A stretch of 64,000 nt of DNA, from positions 121,332-185,331 of the forward strand of contig CAKUEW010000003.1 of NCBI GenBank assembly GCA_934646815.1, given 5' to 3'. The translations under genes and the position numbers were made by a program. This DNA is from an uncultured Collinsella sp. (lineage in GTDB: Bacteria; Actinomycetota; Coriobacteriia; Coriobacteriales; Coriobacteriaceae). The notes under the pieces were generated by a model that ran no database searches, was not told where the DNA came from, and was given only the letters and a program-made list of their open reading frames with translations. Positions 44,501-52,195 of the stretch are shown here, piece by piece (positions within the stretch are counted from its first letter, which is position 1; every line of letters begins with the position of its first letter).

Positions 44501-45931
44501 AAAATGGTGGTGCCCGTTGCATACGAAACTGCAAACGGTTGTGGCTGCGCATCGTACGCCGTAATCGGCCAGTCCATTGCGGGTTGGGGCGTCATGTCGC
44601 CGGACGCCTCGGTCCCGCGCGTGGTACCGTGGCCGCAGCACACGGGCTTTTTGGCCACCGTCAACGAGCGGCTGCAGCATGTTACCTGGACGCGAGGCGC
44701 ATCGGCGTTTGCGACGACGCCCGTGGGAGCAGCCGACTGCGGTCCGGCATCGTTTAGTATGAGCAACAACGGCAGGTGCGTCCTATACGTCGAGAATACC
44801 GACGGCAAAGTGGGGCAAACCTACGATGAAGAGGGCGAGCCGGTGGCGGTAATGGGCAAGCATTTCCGCATCTTCGCCAGCACCGTGATCGACGATCTGT
44901 TCACGGAGCCATTCGTGCTCTGCGAGTTGGAACACCCCATCGATCAGATAACGACGTTTTTGACCTCGGGCGGCATGCTCTCAGCGCTTGCCACGCACAT
45001 CGTGAGCGCCGAGCAGAGCAAGGCAGAACTGCACGGCATCGAAGTGCCCTTGGTGGCATGCGCCACGCCACTGGGCGCGATAGCCAACCTGGGCGCCGTG
45101 GTACCCGGAGCGGCAAGCGAGTCGTTTACGGTAACGGTGCGAAATGACGGCAACACGCTGCTGACCGCAGGAACAGTCGATCTGTACCGAGGGGGCTCCA
45201 ACCAGCCGTTCTCCAGCGCCTCCATCGGATTCGGCGCGAACGCACGCATGGCATCGATCCACGATCCGGAGCTTGCCGAGGATACATCGGCCAACGACAT
45301 AGCGCATGTGAAGTACACGCTCGAGACACTGGGCGAGCGCTTTGCCACGCACCCGCTGGTAGCCGACAACGGCAACGCCGTGCTGGCACCGGGCTGCACG
45401 GCACAGTTCCGCATGAGCTTTGCCATCCCGGAGAGCTGGAGCGACGAGGTGGGCAAACGCGTCACGCTCTACGCGAAGGCGCGTGACCTGGTGGCGCTCG
45501 ACCCCGTAACGCTCGAAGAGATTCGACCGGGCGCAAACTCCGCGCTAGGCGCCGTACTGCACGAGCTCCACATTCCCGACGCGGCATGCGAACGCGCAGA
45601 GGTGCTGGTGGGCGTAAGTGGCAATGCGGATACGACGGGGCTTCACGACGCCCCGATGACCGCGGACGGCGATGGCGGCTCGAGCGGCGGCGGTTCTGGC
45701 ACGGGAGGCAGCTCCGGCGGAAGCGGCTCTGGCAGCGGCAAGGGCAACGACAATAACAAGAGCTCCGGAAAAGCAGGCGCGCTTGCTGGAACGGGCGACA
45801 GCAATGTCCCCCTAACCGCAGCCGCAGCAGCACTCGCCGCAGCTGGTGCCGGCCTTGTCGCCTACAGCGCCCGTCGCACCGCCCTCGAGCGTAGCGGCAG
45901 CGATGGAGCCGGAACGGATGAGTCCCGCTAG
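41564..45931 (+). CDS. Very large secreted protein with an LAxTG-type cell-wall anchor
   Basis: 1455 residues. The N-terminal signal has a twin-arginine look (MLDRRSLLVAGASSLAG) and ends near AFADEDD. A transthyretin-like/Ig fold follows (IAGAQVTLTSRYAAGKQL, residues about 70-125), then long regions I cannot assign. The C-terminus shows a Gly/Ser-rich linker (about 1365-1400), LAGTG (1407-1411), a hydrophobic helix and RR. LAxTG is the class E sortase motif of actinobacteria, so covalent attachment to the wall is likely. The tail after RR is longer than usual (about 17 residues). ATG 41564 follows GGGAGCCCAAG. Confidence 0.82.
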   Translation: MLDRRSLLVAGASSLAGIMLPRVLGSANAFLLPFTPTEAFADEDDPFKVLVLSRTMFGVVVVDVANKNNPIAGAQVTLTSRYAAGKQLTATTDEEGTAIFEVAPLSEGYVDEATLLDAYDFNGGISISMAGYRDVEIPLARIQGGTAITAPTRPLSDGEPYFRQLTFDEWDIQYADATFMAMPKGDSANEQPDTHAFTVQAHLPQGGQATLHINKVIPAAGSSPETVTQIGEIKASASGTNNLATFTLEDTFLDAASGLLEEGCKLRFVLDYQGKTYTLSSPMAIATAPAAKAESGSTTIVPTTMDQEITPFDFPAAFPGIGGNKFTCWMPSFPILFDFSFAGYVLFGGGYKPASYMNDSGNPDPEYWKKSPRESGAKQANRYLDEMQGKWNQYKSMSAGSGTDPRNTKLLRHHCTLLFTMDIAVQVYGSLAYDWAGKTWGNNNDPAYGNIKALFQVRTDLNWTEQFTLGPVPFFLNVNPWVLAKLALAVGAHTHGSGAAFFKNISLDYSKTSGSFTIQIGLAVTFGAGVAGVASSAVRGAASLTLFIGYEKADGHQLPRLRVGADVDVDVILQFVMFKWTTKAWSGSWPTLLDSWNMSVNNGDQYVLQRSELALGGDAPYTLDACFGATGNAESSGVAQFIASATIVTNAELLACAEVAATAVNVAPVVRDWEQTVTRIELDADAESDDTGQVEHFVHALMENDENAAPMYEYTYIGQATNAIADSNANSAGVSEDERGGIKPSSDNVLFTGVLSEAHMKFAEIAGVECLFRIASVRYGEDGRSRLVVHTKANGAWSAPMPVDFPLGFGEGDVERNGIFDYDFDVVEYTDGRGNQDAYVLLVSGERPAGDNTMFDTASTAGILSVVRLRINDDGIRVISHTSWRSISRGRLQEDGYHCLQCPRITVGKTLVDGRLSGAYLHRRGTTAEKALGAEAEVALECFTLWSDVSGDSLTFRQVLRFPQAPSSIELGAPENINGKMVVPVAYETANGCGCASYAVIGQSIAGWGVMSPDASVPRVVPWPQHTGFLATVNERLQHVTWTRGASAFATTPVGAADCGPASFSMSNNGRCVLYVENTDGKVGQTYDEEGEPVAVMGKHFRIFASTVIDDLFTEPFVLCELEHPIDQITTFLTSGGMLSALATHIVSAEQSKAELHGIEVPLVACATPLGAIANLGAVVPGAASESFTVTVRNDGNTLLTAGTVDLYRGGSNQPFSSASIGFGANARMASIHDPELAEDTSANDIAHVKYTLETLGERFATHPLVADNGNAVLAPGCTAQFRMSFAIPESWSDEVGKRVTLYAKARDLVALDPVTLEEIRPGANSALGAVLHELHIPDAACERAEVLVGVSGNADTTGLHDAPMTADGDGGSSGGGSGTGGSSGGSGSGSGKGNDNNKSSGKAGALAGTGDSNVPLTAAAAALAAAGAGLVAYSARRTALERSGSDGAGTDESR

Positions 45932-45973
45932 CTCTCAGCGCTTTTGCGAGCGGCGTTGACCCCGTTCGTCGAG

Positions 45974-46014
45974 CACAAAAGGGGCTGGCTCTGATAACCC
46001 AGAGTCAGCCCCTT
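45974..46014 (-). terminator. Terminator after the membrane-protein gene at 46020
   Basis: AAGGGGCTGGCTCTG (45979-45993) pairs with CAGAGTCAGCCCCTT (46000-46014). On the minus strand it is followed by TTTTGTG. It may also stop the surface-protein transcript. Confidence 0.88.
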
Positions 46015-46019
46015 GCGCA

Positions 46020-46604
46020 TTAGATATCGCCGGCAGAGTCGAGTTCTGCTTCGATCTTGGCGCGGCGTCTTTTCGCCGTGAAAAACGTTGCGCACAGGAG
46101 AGCAAACGTGGCTACAAAAATCGTCGTTCCGTAGCATACGCCCACTGCCAAGTTCGCCGCCCAAAAGACACTTTCGAGCGGAACGATCTGCGCCTCGGCG
46201 ATGCAGCGCATCGCGGCGACAACAAGCGCGCTCACAGCTCCACTGAGACCACTGATAAGCAGGAAATACCCGGCAGGAAGATGCTCAGTCTGTCCAAAAC
46301 GGTTGGTATCGACATAGCCCTTTCGCGTTTGCAGCACCACGCAGATTAGCATCACGATAACGAGCCATGCATACATTGCGGCTTCGAACGGCGTTGCAAA
46401 GAGATGCGGCATTTCGCTGGCATTGCTGTGAACCCACGCGACCTGTCGAGCTATAAATTGATAGAAGAGAATTGCCAGCATGCCAAACGAAAGCAGCACG
46501 AAACCAATCTTGTAGATCTTCGCGTTCTCAGCCTCCAGGCGTTCATCCTTGGGGCCGGCATATTCGCGCCACTTTTGCACGAGTTTTAAATCTTCAAATT
46601 TCAT
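46020..46604 (-). CDS. Four-helix membrane protein paired with an XRE regulator
   Basis: 194 residues with four predicted membrane helices (about 29-49, 74-95, 111-135, 147-172), a charged cytoplasmic N-terminus (RLEAENAKIYKIG) and a basic tail (AKRRRAKIEAEL). Membrane proteins of this size followed or preceded by a small XRE repressor are common in Gram-positives, but their role is not defined. ATG 46604 follows AGGAG. It is 9 bp downstream of the XRE gene. Confidence 0.75.
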   Translation of the reverse strand: MKFEDLKLVQKWREYAGPKDERLEAENAKIYKIGFVLLSFGMLAILFYQFIARQVAWVHSNASEMPHLFATPFEAAMYAWLVIVMLICVVLQTRKGYVDTNRFGQTEHLPAGYFLLISGLSGAVSALVVAAMRCIAEAQIVPLESVFWAANLAVGVCYGTTIFVATFALLCATFFTAKRRRAKIEAELDSAGDI

Positions 46605-46613
46605 AGCGAACTC

Positions 46614-46844
46614 CTAAAGAGCGTTAGGGTCGACGTCGATCTCGTCTTCCCAAAACAGGTCGTTCAACGTGACGCGCAGCGCTTTGCAAATTGCCACGCA
46701 CAAGTTGAGCGTGGGATTGTAGCCGCCCGCCTCGATCAGGCCGATGGTTTGACGCGTAACGCCCACGGCCTCGGCTAAGTCGGCTTGCGAAAGGCCAGCC
46801 GCCGCGCGCGCCGCCTTCATGCGTAGGTTTTTCTTACCTGGCAT
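46614..46844 (-). CDS. Small XRE-family HTH repressor
   Basis: A 76-residue Cro/CI-type HTH (AARAAAGLSQADLAEAVGVT, RQTIGLIEAGGYNPTLNLCV, then IC) with an acidic tail ending in DVDPNAL. This is the classic 'YgzD/PlcR-like' compact repressor that controls its own two-gene operon. ATG 46844 follows AAAGGAA; a longer frame to 46904 is less likely. Upstream, repeats of TATCTGTCATTTTG/TGTCTGTCATTG could be the operator. Confidence 0.88.
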   Translation of the reverse strand: MPGKKNLRMKAARAAAGLSQADLAEAVGVTRQTIGLIEAGGYNPTLNLCVAICKALRVTLNDLFWEDEIDVDPNAL

Positions 46845-47010
46845 GGGATTCCTTTCGTACATGTGGACAGATATCCGTTGCAACATGACAGAAATATATT
46901 GCATTTATCAGAGGATGTCAACTATATCTGTCATTTTGAAAACCGTGTCTGTCATTGCTCCCACATTGCCCTGCTGTTCCCGAACCTGCGCGGAGCACCG
47001 ACTCTGTTCA

Positions 47011-47055
47011 TCGCACAACAAAAAGGGCTGGCCCCGATTACTCGGAGCCAGCCCT
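47011..47055 (-). terminator. Terminator of the lipoprotein gene at 47085
   Basis: AGGGCTGGCCCCG (47024-47036) pairs with CGGAGCCAGCCCT (47043-47055). On the minus strand it is followed by TTTTTGTTG. Confidence 0.88.
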
Positions 47056-47084
47056 GAGTCGCCTGACGTGGGAATCGCAATCCG

Positions 47085-48104
47085 TTACTTGAGCTTCAGC
47101 GCCTCCATCATGGGCACGGCAGCATCCCAGTCGATCTTCCAGCCAATCGACACGCGGACGGTCTCGCCCGTTGCGGGAGCCGTCGCAAACAGCGTATGAC
47201 CGTTGTCGGGACCGGTAAAACGCAGCCACGTTATGCCGTTGTACTCGACCTGGTCGGTTGTTGTCTCCTTGCCTTCGTAGACCTGCTCCAGGCTTGCAAC
47301 CTCTTCCTCCGGCGAACGCGGGAAGATGCTGATGTACAGGCGTCCTCCAGTCTCGTCGTGGAAGAAGTCTGCCTTTTCGCGCTCTTCGTTGGACGAATCC
47401 AGCGTGTAGCCATCGGCGGCCTCGATGCTGTACGATGCGCAATCGATGCCGGTCATATTGGCCGCGTCACCAGAATCGGCCACGCCGCCAGCCGCCTTGA
47501 ACTCCTTAGTCTCACACCCCGTGGTGTCAAAGTGCATGGCCTCATGATTCTTGGCGGGGGCGTAAGCGTCTACGAACTCGACAGTGATGGGCCCGTAGTA
47601 CGCCGTCTTGGGCGCCCAGAAGTAGACATACTCAACGGTCTCGCCCGGACCGATATCTTGCCTCTTGGAAAGGTCGATGCCCTCGTGAAGCTCATCGGGA
47701 GCCTCGCTTGCAACGTAGTCGAGCACGGCCGCCTTGCCGGAAGTGAACAACGGGTCGCCTGCCTCAAGATCGCCCTGGGCAGCATGCACGTTAAAGGAGT
47801 TAAACGTCCTGTTCTTCGCATTGTTGTTGGTGATCTTGACGTGCAGGTAAAAGCCGTCCTGCAGCTTAGCGTCGCCGCGATAGAACGTACCGTGGGCTAC
47901 CGACTCATAGGTTATGGCAGCCACCTCGACCGTCTGCGACTCATAGGCCTTGGCCTTCTTCTCTACGGGAGCACTGCCGCCCGAACTGCCAGCCGAACCG
48001 CTCGGAGCGCTACCGCCGCAGCCCGCCACCGTACACGCCAGCACGGCCGAAAGCGTCACGATGGGAATTCCTAACAGCAGCTTCTTCGTCATGGGCTTCA
48101 TCAT
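47085..48104 (-). CDS. Secreted lipoprotein of unknown function
   Basis: 339 residues. The signal peptide ends in a lipobox (ACTVAGCGG, Cys near residue 29) followed by a Ser/Gly linker. The first domain (about 60-165) has a DUF4352-like immunoglobulin pattern (LHVKITNNNAKNRTFNSFNV). The second (about 225-339) is unassigned. ATG 48104 follows AAAGGAG. It appears monocistronic, with its own terminator. Confidence 0.82.
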   Translation of the reverse strand: MMKPMTKKLLLGIPIVTLSAVLACTVAGCGGSAPSGSAGSSGGSAPVEKKAKAYESQTVEVAAITYESVAHGTFYRGDAKLQDGFYLHVKITNNNAKNRTFNSFNVHAAQGDLEAGDPLFTSGKAAVLDYVASEAPDELHEGIDLSKRQDIGPGETVEYVYFWAPKTAYYGPITVEFVDAYAPAKNHEAMHFDTTGCETKEFKAAGGVADSGDAANMTGIDCASYSIEAADGYTLDSSNEEREKADFFHDETGGRLYISIFPRSPEEEVASLEQVYEGKETTTDQVEYNGITWLRFTGPDNGHTLFATAPATGETVRVSIGWKIDWDAAVPMMEALKLK

Positions 48105-48402
48105 CCTCACCGCTCCTTTCGGCTTGCAGTTCATCCGTTGTCCGGGCCTTTCGTCGTCCCCGTGGCATCGGCTTACGCTATGAGCGTATGACGAAACGCG
48201 GCACGGGCGAAGTGACCCGCGGCCCAAATAACGACCTGCCAGCATCCCTTATGGGCCAAAAGGACTCGCGCACGCACGCCCGTGGCCCATAAAACGAGAC
48301 GTCTGTCCCAATGTTCGATTCGATCCGACAATCCGCACGGCACGTTTTCGATAAATGCGTCCAGCCGCATACGCGACAGGACGCATTCGACCGCCTTCAA
48401 AC
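48105..48402. other. Intergenic stretch before the ATPase gene; nothing further identified
   Basis: It contains the lipoprotein promoter region on the minus strand. CCGCGGCCC and TGGGCCA-type short inversions are visible, but I can support no gene. Confidence 0.35.
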
Positions 48403-48439
48403 TTACTCGGACAGAACCGAGTCGGTTTTGTCCGAGTAA
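48403..48439. repeat. 37-bp palindrome upstream of the AAA ATPase gene
   Basis: TTACTCGGACAGAACCGA (48403-48420) is inverted at 48422-48439 (TCGGTTTTGTCCGAGTAA) with one mismatch. The same half-site recurs at 48473. Confidence 0.9.
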
Positions 48440-48472
48440 ACGTGAGCATAGGCTGAGTCGTGCGCTACAATT

Positions 48473-48508
48473 AACTCGGACAAAACCGAGTCGGAAGGAA
48501 CCGAGTAA
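48473..48508 (+). promoter_or_regulatory. Second CGGACAAAACCGAGT site with the RBS inside its right arm
   Basis: AACTCGGACAAAACCGA is followed by TCGGAAGGAACCGAGTAA and then directly by ATG 48509. The outer ACTCGG/CCGAGT still pair, while the centre of the right arm has become the GGAAGGAA ribosome-binding site. A stem here could hide the RBS, or a bound protein could block it. Confidence 0.6.
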
Positions 48509-49891
48509 ATGGAATTCATCGGCAGGGAGCGTGAACTCGCCCGCATCAGGAAGGCGCTCATGGCGCCTGAGCAGCGCAATGTCCTCGTCTATGGAAGGCG
48601 CCGCGTTGGCAAAAGCGAACTCATCAAGCAGGCGCTAGCCGATTTGTCGGACGCCGCAACGGTCTACTACGAGTGCCGCCAGACCTCCGAGGCGGACAAT
48701 CTCGAGAGTCTTTCCGCCCTCGCAGCCGAAGCATTGGGCTTTCCGCCGCTCGCCTTCTCGAGTATTCGCGAACTGATTGAGTTCCTATTTGTTCAGGCAA
48801 AAAACAAGAATGTCACCCTCGTTCTCGACGAATATCCCTACCTAAGAGATGCGGTCAAAGGTCTGGACAGCATCCTTCAGACCTCAATCGACGCTCACCG
48901 GGAAGACTCGCGTTTGAGCATTGTCCTGTGTGGTTCCTACGCTGAGATCATGAAATCCCTTATCGAGCATGAAAGCCCCCTCTACGGGCGCATTGACCTC
49001 ACGCTCGAGCTTAAACCCATGGATTACTTTGACGCTGCGAAGTTCTATCCCGCGTTCTCGCCCGAGGACAAGGTGCGGCTCTATAGCGTTTTTGGCGGTA
49101 TCCCCTTTTACAATCGCCTCATCGATCAGTCCCAAAGCGTACGCGACAACATCATCGAACTTGTCACAGAACCTGGCGCTCGTCTCGAAAGCGAAGTACC
49201 GTCCTATCTCAGCGCCGAAATCTCAAAGATGACCAACGCCAACGAAGTCTTCGGGGCTCTCGCTCAAGGTTACTCGCGTTGGGGAGACGTGCTGGCACAG
49301 TCGCACGTCTCGAGCGGCCCTGCTATGGCCGATGTGCTCGACAAGCTCATATCGCTCGAAATCGTCCAAAAGCGTGCACCCATCAACGACCCTACGAACA
49401 AGCGTAAGTCCGGCTACTTTGTAGTGGACCCGCTTTCGCTCTTTTACTATCGCTACGTCTTCCGCAATGCCTCGGCGCGTCAGCTGCTCGATCCGGAAGT
49501 CTTCTATGATCGCCACGTCTCCCAAGACTTCGAGGAAAACTACGTTCCGCATATGTTCGAGGAGATCTGCCGTCAATACCTCGTGCGGCAGAACAGGGCC
49601 GGCAAGATCGAACCGGCTTTCGACGCCATAGGCAAGTACTGGTACGACGATCCCGCAAACAAAACGAGCGGTGAATTTGATGTAGTAACGCAAGACCCCG
49701 AGGGTTATGCATTCTACGAGGCCAAGTTCCGCAAATCCCCCATCACGCAAAAGATGGTTGATGAGGAAATCGCCCAAGTCGAAGCAACGGGACTCAAATG
49801 CCATCGCTACGGGTTCTTCTCCCGTTCTGGCTTTGAAGCCGACGGTGACGATCGGACTATCTTCGTCGACTTACCGCAGATGTTTGAGTGA
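48509..49891 (+). CDS. AAA-type ATPase with C-terminal DUF234/PD-(D/E)XK-like domain
   Basis: 460 residues. An N-terminal P-loop (GRRRVGKSEL, near 30), Walker B LVLDEYPYL and sensor LCGSYAEIM form an archaeal-type ATPase. A winged-helix middle (YFVVDPLSLFYYRYVF) precedes a C-terminal nuclease-like fold with E-FDVVTQ and EAKFRKSP (the D...ExK arrangement). Proteins of this type are found singly in many anaerobes; their function is not established. ATG 48509 is embedded in the repeat described at 48473. It is transcribed toward the topoisomerase genes but separated by 260 bp. Confidence 0.85.
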   Translation: MEFIGRERELARIRKALMAPEQRNVLVYGRRRVGKSELIKQALADLSDAATVYYECRQTSEADNLESLSALAAEALGFPPLAFSSIRELIEFLFVQAKNKNVTLVLDEYPYLRDAVKGLDSILQTSIDAHREDSRLSIVLCGSYAEIMKSLIEHESPLYGRIDLTLELKPMDYFDAAKFYPAFSPEDKVRLYSVFGGIPFYNRLIDQSQSVRDNIIELVTEPGARLESEVPSYLSAEISKMTNANEVFGALAQGYSRWGDVLAQSHVSSGPAMADVLDKLISLEIVQKRAPINDPTNKRKSGYFVVDPLSLFYYRYVFRNASARQLLDPEVFYDRHVSQDFEENYVPHMFEEICRQYLVRQNRAGKIEPAFDAIGKYWYDDPANKTSGEFDVVTQDPEGYAFYEAKFRKSPITQKMVDEEIAQVEATGLKCHRYGFFSRSGFEADGDDRTIFVDLPQMFE

Positions 49892-50152
49892 GCGTGATTC
49901 TTGGCGCGGCAATGCACCGGGTCCACCTCAATAGCATTCGATTTCGTTTAGTAGATCTAGGTCCCTATTAAATAAAACTCGTCTGTATCCAAATTCGTTA
50001 AACAACGCCGCGTCACTGCTAAACGATTTAACTAAACTCCGAACGATTGTTCGATGGATTTCGTGTTGGGTGGAATCGCCTTTGGGCTGGGCTATGCTAC
50101 CTTGACTATCTATATGACTAAAACGCAGCAAAGGAGCATCGAGAGAGCGAGC

Positions 50153-52150
50153 ATGGCAAAAAACACCGCAAACTATGGTAACGACAGTATTCGCCAGCTT
50201 AAGGACGAGGAGCGCGTACGCCTGCGCCCCGCCGTTATCTTTGGCTCGGATGGACTCGACGGCTGCGCGCATGCTGCCTTCGAGATCCTGTCCAACGCCG
50301 TTGACGAGGCGCGCCAGGGCTACGGTAAGCTCATCACCCTCACCGCCTTTCGCGATGGCTCCATCCAGGTAGAGGACAACGGCCGCGGCTGCCCGCTCGA
50401 CTGGAACCCTTCCGAGAAGCGCTTTAACTGGGAACTCGTCTTTTGCGAGCTCTACGCCGGCGGCAAATACAACAATAACCAGGGCGGCGACTACGACTTC
50501 TCACTCGGCACCAACGGTCTGGGCTCCTGCGCGACCCAGTACGCCTCCGAGTACATGGACGTCACGGTTTGGCGCGATGGCAACAAGTACTCCCTGCACT
50601 TTAAAAAGGGCAAGGTCGTCGGTGCCAAAAAGAAAGCGCTCGAGATTGAGCCCAGCGACGAGAACCGCACCGGTACCACCATCAAGTGGCGTCCCGATCT
50701 TGAGGTCTTTACCTCCATTAGCATTCCCCACGATTGGTATCGCGAGACCATGCGTCGCCAGGCCGTGGTCAATGCCAACGTAACCTTCCGCCTGCGCATC
50801 GAAGGCGACGATGGCGAGTTTGCCGAAGAGGACTTTTGCTATCCCAAGGGCATTGAGGACTACGTGCTCGAGAAGGTCGGTGCCGACTACCTCACCGAGC
50901 CCTTCTTTATCGAGGCCGACCGTCGCGGTCGCGATCGCGAGGACCTGCCCGACTACAACGTAAAGATCACCGCATGCATGTGCTTCTCGCGCACCTTTAT
51001 GATGCAGGAGTACTACCACAACTCCTCTTGGCTCGAGAACGGCGGCTCACCCGAGAAGGCTGCCCGCAGCGCCCTGACCAGCGCCATCGATGCCTACATC
51101 AAGCAGCAGGGTAAGTACAACAAAAACGAGAGCGGTATTAAGTGGCAAGACGTCCAGGATTGCCTGGTGCTGGTGACCAACTGCTTCTCCACTCAGACGT
51201 CCTACGAAAACCAGACCAAGAAGGCCATCAATAACCGCTTTATCCAGCAGGCCATGACCGCCTTCTTTAAGGAGCGCCTCTCGACCTATCTGATCGAAAA
51301 CAAAGACGCCGCCAACAAGATTCTGGAGCAGGTGCTCATCAACAAGCGCTCGCGCGAGAACGCCGAGAAGACACGCCAGAGCATCAAGACCAACCTGCAG
51401 CAGAAGACCGATATGGCCAACCGCGTGCAGAAATTCATCGACTGCCGCTCCAAGGACAAGAACCGTCGCGAAATCTACATCGTAGAGGGCGACTCGGCAG
51501 CAGGCGCCATTCGCACCTCGCGCGATGCCGAGTTCCAAGGCGTCATGCCCGTCCGCGGCAAGATTCTCAATTGCCTAAAGGAGGATTACCCGCGCATCTT
51601 TAAGTCCGACATCATCATGGACCTCATGCGTGTGCTGGGCTGCGGCGTGGAGATCAAGGACAAGCGCATCAAGAACCTGGGTGCGTTCGACCTGGATAAC
51701 CTCAACTGGAACAAGGTCATCATCTGTACGGACGCCGACGTCGACGGTTATCACATCCGCACGCTCGTGCTCACCATGCTCTACCGCCTGGTGCCCACGC
51801 TTATCGATGAGGGCTACGTATATATCGCCGAGTCGCCGCTCTACGAGATCAACTGCAAGGAGAAGACCTACTTCGCCTACACCGAGCTCGAGAAGAACGG
51901 CATCCTCAAGGAAATTGGCGACCAAAAGTGCTCCATCAACCGCTCCAAGGGTCTTGGTGAGAACGATCCGGACATGATGTGGCTCACCACTATGAACCCC
52001 GAGACGCGCCGCCTGATTAAGGTGGAACCCGAGGACGTCACCAAGATGGAAACCATGTTCAACCTGTTGCTGGGCAACGACGAGGCGGGCCGCAAGCGCC
52101 ACATCTCCGAGCACGGCAAGGAATACCTGGACCAGCTGGACCTGCAGTAG
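50153..52150 (+). CDS. GyrB/ParE-like subunit of a second type II topoisomerase
   Basis: 665 residues. GHKL ATPase: ILSNAVDEARQGYG, VEDNGRGCPLDW, TNGLGSCATQYASE. TOPRIM: IYIVEGDSAAGAIRTSRDAE and ICTDADVDGYHIRTL. It lacks the long insertion and some C-terminal sequence of classical GyrB and diverges in the N-gate region. Paired with the GyrA-like gene 45 bp downstream, it should form an ATP-dependent topoisomerase. Length suggests a ParE-like or non-canonical branch. ATG 50153 has GAGAGAGCGAG upstream; the frame extends to 50054 without support. Confidence 0.88.
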   Translation: MAKNTANYGNDSIRQLKDEERVRLRPAVIFGSDGLDGCAHAAFEILSNAVDEARQGYGKLITLTAFRDGSIQVEDNGRGCPLDWNPSEKRFNWELVFCELYAGGKYNNNQGGDYDFSLGTNGLGSCATQYASEYMDVTVWRDGNKYSLHFKKGKVVGAKKKALEIEPSDENRTGTTIKWRPDLEVFTSISIPHDWYRETMRRQAVVNANVTFRLRIEGDDGEFAEEDFCYPKGIEDYVLEKVGADYLTEPFFIEADRRGRDREDLPDYNVKITACMCFSRTFMMQEYYHNSSWLENGGSPEKAARSALTSAIDAYIKQQGKYNKNESGIKWQDVQDCLVLVTNCFSTQTSYENQTKKAINNRFIQQAMTAFFKERLSTYLIENKDAANKILEQVLINKRSRENAEKTRQSIKTNLQQKTDMANRVQKFIDCRSKDKNRREIYIVEGDSAAGAIRTSRDAEFQGVMPVRGKILNCLKEDYPRIFKSDIIMDLMRVLGCGVEIKDKRIKNLGAFDLDNLNWNKVIICTDADVDGYHIRTLVLTMLYRLVPTLIDEGYVYIAESPLYEINCKEKTYFAYTELEKNGILKEIGDQKCSINRSKGLGENDPDMMWLTTMNPETRRLIKVEPEDVTKMETMFNLLLGNDEAGRKRHISEHGKEYLDQLDLQ

Positions 52151-52195
52151 CAGCAAATCGATAACGACGGCCCTAAAGAAGTTCAAGAGGAAATC

